Position numbers and translations under genes: made by a program. From the NCBI GenBank assembly GCA_964402715.1, contig CAYODJ010000012.1, forward strand, positions 1 to 64,000: a stretch of DNA of 64,000 nt. Reading direction: 5' to 3'. The DNA comes from CALXOD01 sp964402715 (GTDB lineage Bacteria > Verrucomicrobiota > Lentisphaeria > Victivallales > Victivallaceae). Below, in pieces: positions 1 through 8,610 of this stretch. How positions within the stretch are numbered: the stretch's first letter is position 1; the number at the start of each line of letters is the position of its first letter. Under the pieces are notes generated by a model that saw only the letters and a list, made by a program, of their open reading frames with translations, was not told the origin of the DNA and did no database searches.

Positions 1-615
1 CGGATGGCGCACCGACGCCGGACGGGACGCGTAGACCGGCGCCGGCCTCCAGTTCTTGGTCGCCGCCGGCAGATCGTTCGGCAGCAGCTCGAAACGCGAC
101 ATGGTGATCTCCATCGGCGCGTTCGGAATCCGCGAACCGATCGCGATCTGGATGCGGGTGACCGCGTTCTCCTTCTTGCCGGATACGAGGTTCTGCTGCC
201 AGTCCAGCGGTGCGCCGTTGACGGGATCCAGGCGCACCGTGATCTCGCTGTAGTCGTTGCCGACGAACGGACTGCCCCATTTCATGAAGCTCCAGACCGG
301 CTTGTCGTCGTCGGCTCTGAAGAAACGGACCGCCATGGCGATGATCGAGCCGGGCGTGGTGCTGGAGACCTTGAATTTGACCATCTTGTCGGTGAGATTC
401 ACAGGGGACGGCAGCAGGATTCTGCCGTTGAGATAGCTGGTGGTCTGCTGGTTCTTGGCGACGCCGGACAGGCGGAGCGTCCCGTTCCCGCCTTTGGTGA
501 ACCGCGCGTCCGTTGCTTCCAGCTTTACGCGGTTCATCGGAAACAGCTCTGCGGCGCCGGCGGCTGCGGCCAGCGACGCCGCCAGGACGAACGTCAACAG
601 TGGCTTGAATCTCAT
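1..615 (-). CDS. Secreted protein of unknown function, N-terminal part
   Basis: The frame is open from an ATG at 615-613 to the left edge of the window, giving the first 205 codons of a longer protein. A strong Shine-Dalgarno GGAGGAG (624-630) sits 8 bases before the start. The first 22 residues form a signal peptide: a basic MRFK start, a Leu/Ala-rich core and a likely AAGAA cleavage region. The rest is rich in short beta-type stretches (for example KFKVSSTTPGS, WSFMKWGSPF, ITMSRFELLP), which resembles a jelly-roll carbohydrate-binding domain. No catalytic motif is visible and the C-terminal part is missing, so I assign no function. Confidence 0.75.
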   Translation of the reverse strand, partial: MRFKPLLTFVLAASLAAAAGAAELFPMNRVKLEATDARFTKGGNGTLRLSGVAKNQQTTSYLNGRILLPSPVNLTDKMVKFKVSSTTPGSIIAMAVRFFRADDDKPVWSFMKWGSPFVGNDYSEITVRLDPVNGAPLDWQQNLVSGKKENAVTRIQIAIGSRIPNAPMEITMSRFELLPNDLPAATKNWRPAPVYASRPASVRHP

Positions 616-786
616 CGCTGCATCTCCTCCGTTACGTTGTTTCGTGCGGCCGGCACGGGGACGGTGATCCGCCGGTTTACAATGACACGGATCCGCAGCG
701 GTTTCAAGAAGGGGAGCCGTCCGTTTTTCGATGAAATCCGGAACGGACGGGACGCGGACATGCCGCGTCCGGCGGCGACGCCTCCG

Positions 787-1149
787 TCACTGCATCTCGT
801 CAGGCGGCATCAGGAGGCTGCGGGAATAATATTCCGAACCCCAACCGATCAGCTTTCCGTCGCGGAACACCAGAGGCATGCACTCGTCCTCGGTGACCAG
901 ACCGTCGATCCAGATCGGTTTGACGTAGTAGAACCACACGTCGGGCTTGGTGTACACCTCGTCCTGCTGCGGATCTCCCATGACGGCGATGACTTCATCC
1001 TTGGTCATCCCCAGCCGCAGGGCGCGGGCGTTCCTCAGATTCCTGTCGGCCTCTACCCATGCGAAACCGTCGAACACTGAGCATCCCGCTCCGGCGAAAG
1101 AAACGAGTCCGGCCAGCATCAGCCAGTATGAAAGCACGATTCCCCGCAT
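787..1149 (-). CDS. Small lipoprotein with BamE/SmpA-like motif
   Basis: This is a 120-residue protein. The ATG at 1149 is chosen because AGGAG precedes it and a lipoprotein signal follows directly (MRGIVLSYWLMLAG, then Cys in AGAGC); a longer frame upstream lacks both. The mature part carries LRLGMTKDEVIAVMGDPQQ, the typical helix-turn of SmpA/BamE-like and DUF3192-like outer-membrane lipoproteins, followed by aromatic beta strands (VWFYYVKPIWI). It probably sits on the periplasmic side of a membrane. It lies downstream of the rubredoxin gene on the same strand, but a perfect hairpin separates them, so a shared transcript is uncertain. The exact role is unknown. Confidence 0.75.
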   Translation of the reverse strand: MRGIVLSYWLMLAGLVSFAGAGCSVFDGFAWVEADRNLRNARALRLGMTKDEVIAVMGDPQQDEVYTKPDVWFYYVKPIWIDGLVTEDECMPLVFRDGKLIGWGSEYYSRSLLMPPDEMQ

Positions 1150-1174
1150 CTCTTCTCCTGTTTTTTCTTCGGCC

Positions 1175-1200
1175 GCAGGCGGCCGGGATCGGCCGCCTGC
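1175..1200. other. Perfect 10-bp hairpin between rubredoxin and lipoprotein genes
   Basis: GCAGGCGGCC (1175-1184), a six-base loop and GGCCGCCTGC (1191-1200) form an uninterrupted stem. Read on the minus strand, the direction of both flanking genes, it is followed by an A-run rather than a T-run, so it is not a standard intrinsic terminator. It could be a processing or mRNA-stability element. Confidence 0.5.
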
Positions 1201-1217
1201 CTGCGGACGGGGGAGGT

Positions 1218-1379
1218 TCACTCCTCCGGGGAGAACTCCTCCTTGCCCACACCGCATGCCGGGCACACCCAGTCCGCGGGAAGATCCTCGAACGCCGTCC
1301 CCGGCCGGATTCCGGATTCAGGGTCACCCTTGGCCGGATCGTAGACATAACCGCATACGTTGCACACATACTTCTTCAT
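1218..1379 (-). CDS. Rubredoxin
   Basis: This 53-residue protein has both rubredoxin iron-binding knuckles, CNVCGY (Cys6, Cys9) and CPACGV (Cys39, Cys42), in the normal size and spacing for the family. The start MKKYVCN is the usual rubredoxin N-terminus. It is a one-electron carrier in the cytoplasm. The gene lies 56 bases downstream of the FprA-type flavoprotein gene on the same strand, so it is very likely the direct electron donor to that enzyme, as in rubredoxin:oxygen oxidoreductase pairs. Confidence 0.95.
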   Translation of the reverse strand: MKKYVCNVCGYVYDPAKGDPESGIRPGTAFEDLPADWVCPACGVGKEEFSPEE

Positions 1380-1435
1380 AGCCGCATCCTCAATTTTTCG
1401 GTTGATGTTGATGAATTCAACGGACCCCGTGCGCG

Positions 1436-2638
1436 TCAGAGCTTCTCCCGCAGCTTGCGGCTCAGGGAGACCCCGAGGTCGTACGCCGAAGACAGATCCT
1501 CCTCCGTCGGCACGAACTTGACGCCCAGCGGGGCGAAAGGCATTTCGAATCCCTGGGCGGTCAGCTCCTCCTGCACCAGTTTCGCTCCTTCTCCGCTCCA
1601 GCCGTACGACCCGAAAGCCGCGCCGATGTGATTGACAGGGCGCAGTCCCCGCGAATACGTCAGGATGTCCGCCACGGACGGGTACATCTGATTGTTCATG
1701 GTCGGCGTTCCCGCCGCGACGATCCCCGATTCGAAAACGGCGGTGATGACCGCGCTCCGATCGAACGCGTCCAGCGACATGACCTCCGTCTGGACGCCGG
1801 TTCCGGCGATGCCGTCGGCGATGGCGCGCGCCAGCTTCTCGGTCGACTTCCACATGGTGGCGTAGAAGACGAGAGCGCGGTTTTTCCACTTCTGCTCCGC
1901 GTACTCCCGGTACATCCGCACGATCCTGTCGGTGTCCCTGCGCCACAGAGGTCCGTGGTCGGGCGCGATCATGCCGATGTCCAGTTTGTAGGACGGCAGC
2001 GCGTCGAGCAGGGCGAGAATCTTCGGGGACAGGTGCAGCAGAATGTTTGCGAAGTACTTCTTCGATTCCGACTCCAGCACGCAGTCTGGGTATTCGTCGG
2101 CGTACAGCGAGCTTCCGGCCAGGTGCATGCCGAACGCGTCCTGCGAAAAGAGAATGCCGTCTCCGTCCAGATAGCTCACCATGCTGTCCGGCCAGTGCAG
2201 CATCTTCGACTCGACGAAGTGAAGCGTCCGTTTCCCCAGGGGGAGCGTGTCCCCCGTTTTCACCGTCTCGACGGCGAGATCGGCGCCGAAATGCTCCCGC
2301 AGATTTCTCTGCCCCATCGGAGACGCGAAAATCTTCTCCGGCTTGACCGCGCTGATCACATCGGGCAGGGCTCCGGCGTGATCCATCTCCGAGTGATTGG
2401 AGACGACATAGTCGATCTTCCGCGGATCGATAATCGAGCGTATGCGCGCCAGCAGTTCGCCGGCGAACTGCGCCTTGACCGTGTCTATCAGGGTGACCTT
2501 CCGGTCGATCACCAGGAAAGCGTTGTACGTCGTGCCCCGTTCCGTCCGATAGCCGTGGAAATTGCGCACATTCCAGTCGATTGCGCCGACCCAGTACACC
2601 GAGTCGGATATTTTCACCGCTTTGAAATATTCGTTCAT
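1436..2638 (-). CDS. FprA-type flavo-diiron protein (O2/NO reductase)
   Basis: This 400-residue protein has an N-terminal metallo-beta-lactamase-type diiron domain (about 1-250) with the ligand set HSEMDH at residues 82-87. A C-terminal flavodoxin domain (about 255-400) begins with the FMN phosphate loop region ALVFYATMWKSTEK. Known relatives reduce O2 to water or NO to N2O using electrons from rubredoxin, and the rubredoxin gene is next in the operon. Two ATGs lie two codons apart (2644 and 2638) with no strong ribosome site; I chose 2638 because the usual family N-terminus begins about there. It implies an anaerobe that meets oxygen or NO stress. Confidence 0.92.
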   Translation of the reverse strand: MNEYFKAVKISDSVYWVGAIDWNVRNFHGYRTERGTTYNAFLVIDRKVTLIDTVKAQFAGELLARIRSIIDPRKIDYVVSNHSEMDHAGALPDVISAVKPEKIFASPMGQRNLREHFGADLAVETVKTGDTLPLGKRTLHFVESKMLHWPDSMVSYLDGDGILFSQDAFGMHLAGSSLYADEYPDCVLESESKKYFANILLHLSPKILALLDALPSYKLDIGMIAPDHGPLWRRDTDRIVRMYREYAEQKWKNRALVFYATMWKSTEKLARAIADGIAGTGVQTEVMSLDAFDRSAVITAVFESGIVAAGTPTMNNQMYPSVADILTYSRGLRPVNHIGAAFGSYGWSGEGAKLVQEELTAQGFEMPFAPLGVKFVPTEEDLSSAYDLGVSLSRKLREKL

Positions 2639-3027
2639 CTGCATGATCCCGTAAAAAAAATTTGTCCGTAGGGAGACCGTCGGCCGCGCGGCGTACGACG
2701 AAAGCCGTCCGCCGCAGGTCGCCAACGGTACTCTAGCGTCGGATACGCATTTTTTCCAGATGGGCGGATTCGTTTTTGCAAAAAAACACAGCCATCCCGT
2801 CGGAAAGGGAGCATGGCGTAAAACATCGAGGGAGTCATGCGGTCGCGGGACAGCGGCTGCTCCGGTTACTGTGAGGAAGACTTTGGGATAAGAGACACCC
2901 GTCGGAATTTGCTCTGGCATGAACAGACTCAATGAGACAAAATCTGGGAAAGGCATTTTAAAAAATCATTGACGGCGCGGGGGATGAAGCCGTCCAGTCG
3001 CAGTCCGACGAGGCGGAGCGTCCGCCG
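2639..3027. other. Gene-free interval upstream of the flavoprotein gene
   Basis: No convincing gene is found here. The left half presumably holds the promoter of the flavoprotein-rubredoxin unit, but I see no strong -35/-10 pair. The right end holds the terminator candidate of the macrodomain gene. Confidence 0.4.
2959..2994 (-). terminator. Intrinsic terminator of the macrodomain gene
   Basis: On the minus strand GACGGC (2994-2989) pairs with GCCGTC (2976-2971) across a 12-base spacer. A short AATGA and then a run of six T (2965-2960) follow. It lies about 35 bases after the stop codon of the macrodomain gene. Confidence 0.5.
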
Positions 3028-3543
3028 TCATGCTCCGGATTGCCCCGGACCTCCAAGCGTTTTCCGGTAAATCTCCGCGTCGCCCGGCGAAAAGCAGCAG
3101 AAGATAACTTTCTCCGGCAGCGGGCCGCGCCACCCGCGCACCTCGGAGACGGCGATTTTCGCGGCCATGCGCTTCGGGAAGCCGTAGATTCCAGTCGAAA
3201 TGGCGGGGAACGCGACGGAACGGCAGCCGTTCTCCGCCGCAAGCCGCAGGCTGTTGCGGTAACAGGACGCGAGCAGCTCAGGCTCGCCGCATGAACCTCC
3301 GTCCCAGATCGGTCCCGGAGTGTGGATTACGAAACGGCTCGGAAGCCGGAACCCGGGGGTGATCACAGCCTCTCCCGTACGGCATCCGCCGAACGCGCGG
3401 CACGCCCTGAGCAGCCTCGGCCCCGCCGCGCTGTGGATGGCGCCGTCGACGCCACCGCCGCCGAGCAGCGAGCAGTTCGCCGCGTTGACGATCGCGTCGA
3501 CGGACAGCTTCGTGATGTCCCCCTCGATGATTTCCAGCTGCAT
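3028..3543 (-). CDS. Macrodomain protein (ADP-ribose / O-acetyl-ADP-ribose hydrolase)
   Basis: This 171-residue single macrodomain contains the canonical elements GDIT, VDAIVNAANCSLLGGGGVDGAIH and AISTGIYGFP, which make the ADP-ribose pocket and catalytic loop in the YmdB/MacroD class. Members remove ADP-ribose from proteins or deacetylate O-acetyl-ADP-ribose in the cytoplasm. The start ATG at 3543 is preceded by GGAGG at a five-base spacing; another in-frame ATG four codons upstream has no such site. The gene stands alone and is followed by a hairpin terminator. Confidence 0.9.
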   Translation of the reverse strand: MQLEIIEGDITKLSVDAIVNAANCSLLGGGGVDGAIHSAAGPRLLRACRAFGGCRTGEAVITPGFRLPSRFVIHTPGPIWDGGSCGEPELLASCYRNSLRLAAENGCRSVAFPAISTGIYGFPKRMAAKIAVSEVRGWRGPLPEKVIFCCFSPGDAEIYRKTLGGPGQSGA

Positions 3544-3775
3544 ACTGACCTCCATTATCGTCTTCCTGAAGCGGCTGTCCCGTAAGATATCTCCTGAAAC
3601 GGCGGCGTGCAAGTGCCGGCGTTCCGTGGCGGAGGCGCACCGCAGGACGCGACGGCGACTCGGCTCCGGCCGGATTCCCGTGAAAACAAGGTTGCATATC
3701 GCCGTTGGCGGTGTAGAATAAACGCGTTGCTCCGTCAGGCGCGGACGGCGGAGACACCAAGTCGGACAAAGGAGT

Positions 3776-4564
3776 ATGGTTTTGAAAAGACGCGTTTTAA
3801 AAGTCGACGAGAGCCGGTGCGACGGCTGCGGCCGCTGCGTCGCCGGCTGCCGCGAGGGGGCCATGCGGCTGATCGACGGCAAGGCCAGACTGGTCGGCGA
3901 ACCGCTGTGCGACGGTCTCGGAGCCTGCGCCGACGTCTGCCCGCGCGGCGCCCTGCGGGTGGTCGAGCGCGAGGCCGAGCCTTATGACGAGGACACGGTC
4001 ATGGACGGCCTTGTCCGTCAAGGGAGCGGCGCCGTGGCGGCGCACCTGCGGCATCTCGATGAGCGCGGCGAGCGCCGGCTGCTGCGGCAGGCGCTGGAAC
4101 ATCTGGACATGCGCGGTCTGCCGCAGCCGGAATGGAGGCGAGGCGGGCATGGCGTTCCGGAAATCAGCCAGAGCCGTGCGCCGTCCCGGCAGTGGCCGAT
4201 TCAACTGCGTCTTCTGAATCCGGCGGCGTCTTTTTTCGACGACGCCGATCTGCTGGTGTCGGCCGACTGCGTAGCGCACGTGTGCGGGGGGTTCCGCGGC
4301 GGACTGCTGAAGAACCGCGCACTGGCGATTCTCTGCCCGAAGCTCGACGGAAATCACGAGGCGTACGCTGAAAAACTTTCCGAGATTTTCAGGCTCCACA
4401 GGCTCCGTTCGATAACGGTCGCCCGAATGGAGGTTCCCTGCTGCAGGGGATGCACGATGCTGGTCGAGCATGCGCTCGGGCGGGCCGGCGGGACGGTTGA
4501 GATGAGCGAAATCGTGGTCGGGGTCGAGGGGGAGATTCTTGACGGCGGCTCCGGCGGAGACTGA
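3776..4564 (+). CDS. Ferredoxin-like 4Fe-4S protein with C-terminal extension
   Basis: This 262-residue protein begins with a two-cluster ferredoxin domain (about 5-70). The first cluster is complete (CDGCGRCVAGC). The second reads CDGLGACADVCP, with Leu in place of the second Cys, so it has three Cys ligands. I recall the CDGLGAC pattern and the following REAEPYDE stretch from a family of clostridial-type ferredoxin proteins. The C-terminal 190 residues hold a further CCRGC motif (about 225). The AAGGAG ribosome site lies only two bases from the ATG; a TTG two codons later has better spacing and may be the true start. It is a likely cytoplasmic electron carrier; the partner is unknown. Confidence 0.8.
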   Translation: MVLKRRVLKVDESRCDGCGRCVAGCREGAMRLIDGKARLVGEPLCDGLGACADVCPRGALRVVEREAEPYDEDTVMDGLVRQGSGAVAAHLRHLDERGERRLLRQALEHLDMRGLPQPEWRRGGHGVPEISQSRAPSRQWPIQLRLLNPAASFFDDADLLVSADCVAHVCGGFRGGLLKNRALAILCPKLDGNHEAYAEKLSEIFRLHRLRSITVARMEVPCCRGCTMLVEHALGRAGGTVEMSEIVVGVEGEILDGGSGGD

Positions 4565-4683
4565 TCAGGAGGGTCGGTTTGCCATGCCGGGCGTTAACGG
4601 GAGTCGGATGCCGCGCCGGAGGAGGCGGTCTGCCCGGCGCGGCGTGCGGCTCCGCAACGGAAATCACTTAAGGAGGTGCGGAA

Positions 4684-5418
4684 ATGAATCATCGGATTCG
4701 CGTCACGATCTGGAACGAATTCTATCACGAGAAGAACGATCCCCGCGTCGCGGAACTGTATCCGGAGGGTCTGCACAAGGCCATCGCCGACGGCATCGCC
4801 GCAGACGATCTGCAGATCCGTCTGGCGTCGCTCGACGAACCGGAATGCGGTCTGCCAGACGAGGTTCTCAAGCGGACGGACGTGCTTCTCTGGTGGGGGC
4901 ATATGCGGCACGGCGACGTGCCGGACGACGTGGTGCGCAGGGTTCAGCGCGAAGTGCTGGAGGGCATGGGGCTCATCGTGCTCCACTCCGGACATTTCTC
5001 GAAAATCTTCAGGGCGCTGATGGGCACGAACTGCTCGCTCCGCTGGCGCGAGGTCGGCGAGCGCGAGCGTGTCTGGAACATCGATCCCGGTCACAGGATC
5101 ACGCAGGGGATCGGCGACTACTTCGAGCTGCCGCACGCGGAGATGTACGGGGAGAGATTCGACATTCCGGCCGACGGTCACGTGGTCTTCATGTCGTGGT
5201 TCGAGGGCGGGGAGGTCTTCCGCAGCGGTGTGACGTTCGAACGCGGATACGGGAAGATTTTCTATTTCAGTCCCGGTCACGAAAGCTATCCAATCTACTA
5301 CGACGGGCAGGTGCTGCGCGTGATCGGCAACGCGGTGAGGTGGGCGGAGCCGCTGATCCGCAGGGAGCACACCTGTCCCATGGTGGAGGCTCCGGAGGAT
5401 CTCCGTTCCCGCGGCTGA
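4684..5418 (+). CDS. ThuA-like (trehalose utilization family) protein
   Basis: This is a 244-residue ThuA-domain protein with a type-1 glutamine-amidotransferase-like fold and no amidotransferase triad. Family marks are the start RVTIWNEF, VLLWWGH (about 75), LIVLHSGHFS (about 98) and IFYFSPGHE near 200. ThuA proteins are linked to disaccharide and polysaccharide use in several bacteria, but their reaction is not well established. AAGGAGGTG precedes the ATG at good spacing. No sugar genes lie beside it, so the substrate cannot be inferred here. Confidence 0.85.
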   Translation: MNHRIRVTIWNEFYHEKNDPRVAELYPEGLHKAIADGIAADDLQIRLASLDEPECGLPDEVLKRTDVLLWWGHMRHGDVPDDVVRRVQREVLEGMGLIVLHSGHFSKIFRALMGTNCSLRWREVGERERVWNIDPGHRITQGIGDYFELPHAEMYGERFDIPADGHVVFMSWFEGGEVFRSGVTFERGYGKIFYFSPGHESYPIYYDGQVLRVIGNAVRWAEPLIRREHTCPMVEAPEDLRSRG

Positions 5419-5452
5419 GCGGACGGTGCCGCGCGCCGCACACGGAACCGGC

Positions 5453-5481
5453 TTGACGAAACCGCGTACGAATCATATAAT
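5453..5481 (+). promoter_or_regulatory. Sigma-70-type promoter of pheA
   Basis: TTGACG (5453-5458), a 17-base spacer and TATAAT (5476-5481) make a near-perfect promoter. It leaves a leader of about 85 bases before the pheA ATG. I see no leader peptide rich in Phe codons in that leader. Confidence 0.65.
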
Positions 5482-5574
5482 ATGGAGCGCACGGGGGCGC
5501 GGGTTCGTCCCGGCTGCCGCGCGGCGGAGGATTTGACGGGAAACAAGGTTCGGATCTGAGGAGACCGGTCGGCC

Positions 5575-6642
5575 ATGGATTTGCAGGAATTGCGTCGCGA
5601 GATAGATCGGATCGATCTTGAAATTGTCAATGCCCTGAACGCCCGCTACCGCCTGGCGAAAGAGGTCGGAGACTGGAAGCGTGAGCATGACGCCCCCATT
5701 TATGCGCCGGAGCGCGAAAACGAGCTGATGGACAGGCTGGCCGCCGCCAATTCCGGTCCGATGCGGAACGAGACGCTGCTGGCGGTGTATTCCCAGATCA
5801 TATCGGGAGCGAGGCTGCTGGAACGGCCGCTGTCGGTCGCCTGTCTCGGCCCCGACGGCACGTATTCCAGCCAGGCGGCGCGGGAGAAGTTCGGGCACGG
5901 CGCGAACTACATCACGGTGAACAGCATTCCCGACGTGTTCAGGGAGGTGGAGTCGGGGAGGGCGGACTACGGGTGCGTTCCGGTGGAGAACTCCACCGAG
6001 GGCGTGGTGAATCCCACGCTGGACACCCTGCGGGTGACCCGGCTGCACGTCATAGCCGAACATTATCTGCCGATCCGTCATCAGCTGCTCAGTCTCAGTC
6101 CGATGGGCGAGATCCGCTGCATATACAGTCACCCGCAGGTCCTGGGGCAGTGCCGCCGTTTTCTGGCGGCGAATTTCGGGGATGTGTCTCTGATCGAGGT
6201 GGCCAGCACGATACGCGCCGCGGAACTGGCGGCGCGCGAGCCCGGGGCCGCCGCGCTGGCGGGGGCGGCGGCGGCGGAACGGTATTCTCTGCCGGTGGTC
6301 GCGCAGAATGTCGAGGACGTCTCCGGAAACTGCACGCGCTTTCTGATCGTGGCCGATCAGCGGACGAGGCCGACGGGCGACGACAAGACCAGCTGCTGCT
6401 TCGTGCTGAAGGATCGCCCGGGGGCGCTGTTCGACGCTCTCGAACCGCTGCGGGACGCGGGACTGTCGATGTCCATGATCGAGAGCCGTCCTCTGCTGCA
6501 GGCGCGCTGGGAGTACTGCTTCTTCGTGGACATCTTCGGACACTGCGAGGACGAGCCGGTCAGGAGGGCGTTTGCGGAACTGGAGAAGCGCTGCGCGCTG
6601 CTGAAGATCTTCGGCAGCTATCCGCGGGCCAGGAATCTCTGA
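5575..6642 (+). CDS. pheA: Bifunctional chorismate mutase / prephenate dehydratase
   Basis: This 355-residue P-protein has three domains. The AroQ-type chorismate mutase occupies about 1-85 (LRREIDRIDLEIVNALNARY). Prephenate dehydratase follows (about 90-270, starting VACLGPDGTYSSQAA) with the catalytic Thr in NCTRFLI. The C-terminal ACT domain (about 280-355) retains the GALFDAL and ESRP motifs used for phenylalanine feedback. It converts chorismate to phenylpyruvate in phenylalanine synthesis. GAGGAG lies upstream of the ATG and a strong promoter lies about 95 bases away. No other aromatic-pathway gene is adjacent. Allosteric inhibition by phenylalanine is expected from the intact ACT motifs. 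Confidence 0.96.
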   Translation: MDLQELRREIDRIDLEIVNALNARYRLAKEVGDWKREHDAPIYAPERENELMDRLAAANSGPMRNETLLAVYSQIISGARLLERPLSVACLGPDGTYSSQAAREKFGHGANYITVNSIPDVFREVESGRADYGCVPVENSTEGVVNPTLDTLRVTRLHVIAEHYLPIRHQLLSLSPMGEIRCIYSHPQVLGQCRRFLAANFGDVSLIEVASTIRAAELAAREPGAAALAGAAAAERYSLPVVAQNVEDVSGNCTRFLIVADQRTRPTGDDKTSCCFVLKDRPGALFDALEPLRDAGLSMSMIESRPLLQARWEYCFFVDIFGHCEDEPVRRAFAELEKRCALLKIFGSYPRARNL

Positions 6643-6691
6643 AACTCCGGGATTCCGCCGCGGGACGACCGCAGTCCGGCGCGGCGCGCTC

Positions 6692-7663
6692 TCACCGCTG
6701 CTTCTTCGCGATGGTCCGATGGTACTGAAGCACCCCGGCGGCCACGGCGTTGGCGAGCGTGTCGAGATAGCTTTCGGATCCGATTCTGCGTTCCTCGGCG
6801 CTGTTGGAGATGAAGCCGATCTCCAGCAGAACGGCGGGGCAGTCCGTGTTGCGGAGCACCTGAAACCGCGCGCGCTTGACACCCCGATCCTTGGCCTTGG
6901 AGGCGAGAATCATCTTCTTGTGGATGCACGCGGCCAGCAGAATGTTGCACAGGTCGTACCTGTTTCCGATGTACTGCTTGAAATCGGGTTTCTCCGAGGA
7001 CGTCGACGGCGTTCCCTGCGGGGCGATTGCGTAGGTCTCGATGCCGGTGACCGCGTGGTCGCCGGCCGCGTTGACGTGGACTGACAGAAACAGCTGTGCG
7101 TCGCGCGAGTTCGCGAACGAGCTGCGCTGCGACAGCGTCAGGTACCTGTCGCTGTTGCGGGTGTAGAGGACGTTGTATCCGCATTCACGGAGCGACTCCC
7201 CGATCTTTCTGGACAGCCGCAGCGTGATGTTTTTTTCGCGGTACAGTTTACCGATGCTGCCGTTGTCCTTGCCGCCGTGTCCGGGATCGATCACGACGGT
7301 GTAGATGCGGTGCCGGGGCGCGCAGGCGGGATTCAGCAGCGGATCGAGCGTGTTCAGGACGTCTTTCCAGTTCACGTAGAGGCGGCCTCTCTTGATCGGG
7401 GCGAACCCCAGGGAGAACGGGACGTAGTTTATGTGCGCCTGACGCTTGTCGGGATACAGCACCACACGTCCGCTCCTGCCGATCAGCGTCGTTCCGGACG
7501 CGTTGCTGACGACGGCCATGCCGTACCGGGCCGCCGCCTCCTGCACCGAGACGTACCTGCGGCCGGCGACGTAGATGGAGTCGGCGCGCAGTCCGCATGC
7601 GGCCGCAATTAACAGCAGCGCCGTAAGCGCCGCCGGCGTGCGCCGATGGCGTAGGACTCTCAT
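6692..7663 (-). CDS. N-acetylmuramoyl-L-alanine amidase (Amidase_3)
   Basis: This 323-residue exported zinc amidase has a signal peptide at residues 1-27 and a short N-terminal domain (about 28-115) that resembles a copper-amine-oxidase-N or SH3-like stalk. Amidase_3 follows with the zinc ligands in DPGHGG, the Glu in REKNIT, the His in SVHVNAA and the catalytic Glu in LLEIGFISN. It cleaves the peptide from MurNAc in peptidoglycan during cell separation or wall turnover. Its ATG overlaps the stop of thiD by four bases, so the two are co-transcribed although functionally unrelated. Confidence 0.93.
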   Translation of the reverse strand: MRVLRHRRTPAALTALLLIAAACGLRADSIYVAGRRYVSVQEAAARYGMAVVSNASGTTLIGRSGRVVLYPDKRQAHINYVPFSLGFAPIKRGRLYVNWKDVLNTLDPLLNPACAPRHRIYTVVIDPGHGGKDNGSIGKLYREKNITLRLSRKIGESLRECGYNVLYTRNSDRYLTLSQRSSFANSRDAQLFLSVHVNAAGDHAVTGIETYAIAPQGTPSTSSEKPDFKQYIGNRYDLCNILLAACIHKKMILASKAKDRGVKRARFQVLRNTDCPAVLLEIGFISNSAEERRIGSESYLDTLANAVAAGVLQYHRTIAKKQR

Positions 7664-8520
7664 TTCTCCTCCCCGCCGGCGCGGCTCAGACGCACCAGTG
7701 CGCGGCAGTCGTTTTCAGGCGGATACATCGCCTCCAGTCCGGGTCCGACGGTCACGGTCTCACTGAGCGAACCGAGGACGAAAGCCTTGGCCGAGCGGGC
7801 CGCCCGTCTCCACGTTTCGCGCAGGGCCAGCTGCGCTGTCAGCGCCGCGCTCAGCGTGCATCCGGTGCCGTGCGCGGCTCTGCGGTCGGCGACGAGCGGT
7901 GAGGCGATGGCGAACAGATCGCCGTCTGGCGCCGCTATGTAGTCGGTGGATCGTCTGCGGGGGCGCGGGTCGTGGCCGGTCTTCAGCCAGCAGAAGCACT
8001 GCCACCGCCGCGCACAGTCGACGGCGGCGCTGCGGAAATCGTCGTCGTTCCTCAGTGCGCGTCCGAGCAGCAGCTCCGCCTCCGGCAGATTCGGAGTCAT
8101 CCAGTCGGCCAGGGGGAGAAGTTCGTTCATGACCGCGTCCGTCGCGCCGGATTCCAGCAGCGGCGCGCCGCTGGTGGCGACCATCACCGGATCCACTACG
8201 AGGGTGACGCTCCGGCGGCGCAGCTCGTCGGCGACGGCGCGGACCACGTCGCGGCCGGCGAGCATGCCGGTCTTGACGCAGCCGACGGAGAAAGCGTCCA
8301 GCACCGCCGACATCTGGGAACGGACGCCTTCCGCCGGAATGACGTCGATACGCCGCACTTCATGCGGATTCTGACTGGTGACCGCCGTCACCGCGCAGCA
8401 GCCGAACACGCCGTAGGCGCTGAAAGTGCGGAGATCCGCCTGAATCCCGGCGCCGCCGCCGGAATCGCTGCCGGCGATGGTCAGAGCCGTCGGATAGAAT
8501 TTCTGTGGTCTGTTCTTCAC
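7660..8520 (-). CDS. thiD: Hydroxymethylpyrimidine / phosphomethylpyrimidine kinase
   Basis: This 286-residue ribokinase-fold kinase has AGSDSGGGAGIQADLRT near the N-terminus (substrate and Gly-rich motif), VDPVMVATSG at about 130, and the anion hole and catalytic Asp-replacement region HGTGCTLSAAL at about 220, as in ThiD. It phosphorylates HMP and HMP-P in thiamine synthesis or salvage. It is the first gene of a two-gene minus-strand unit with the amidase, and is divergent from the gene at 8611. No thiE or thiC lies nearby and no TPP riboswitch is seen upstream. Confidence 0.93.
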   Translation of the reverse strand: MKNRPQKFYPTALTIAGSDSGGGAGIQADLRTFSAYGVFGCCAVTAVTSQNPHEVRRIDVIPAEGVRSQMSAVLDAFSVGCVKTGMLAGRDVVRAVADELRRRSVTLVVDPVMVATSGAPLLESGATDAVMNELLPLADWMTPNLPEAELLLGRALRNDDDFRSAAVDCARRWQCFCWLKTGHDPRPRRRSTDYIAAPDGDLFAIASPLVADRRAAHGTGCTLSAALTAQLALRETWRRAARSAKAFVLGSLSETVTVGPGLEAMYPPENDCRALVRLSRAGGEEK

Positions 8521-8534
8521 CGGGACGCGAAAGT

Positions 8535-8562
8535 TTGTTTTTCACACTGCCGGGTTTATATT
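8535..8562 (+). promoter_or_regulatory. Promoter candidate for the 8611 gene
   Basis: TTGTTT (8535-8540), a 16-base spacer and TATATT (8557-8562) lie in the 90-base gap between divergent thiD and the next gene. This is a sequence match only. Confidence 0.4.
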
Positions 8563-8610
8563 CCCTCTGCGGCTTACCATACAGCGCGATGCGGGGAAAC
8601 GCAACTTGTC

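Noticed and set aside
7972..8610. N-terminal extension of the unknown exported protein gene
   Set aside because: The extension is antisense to thiD, and a promoter-like sequence and signal peptide support the start at 8611.
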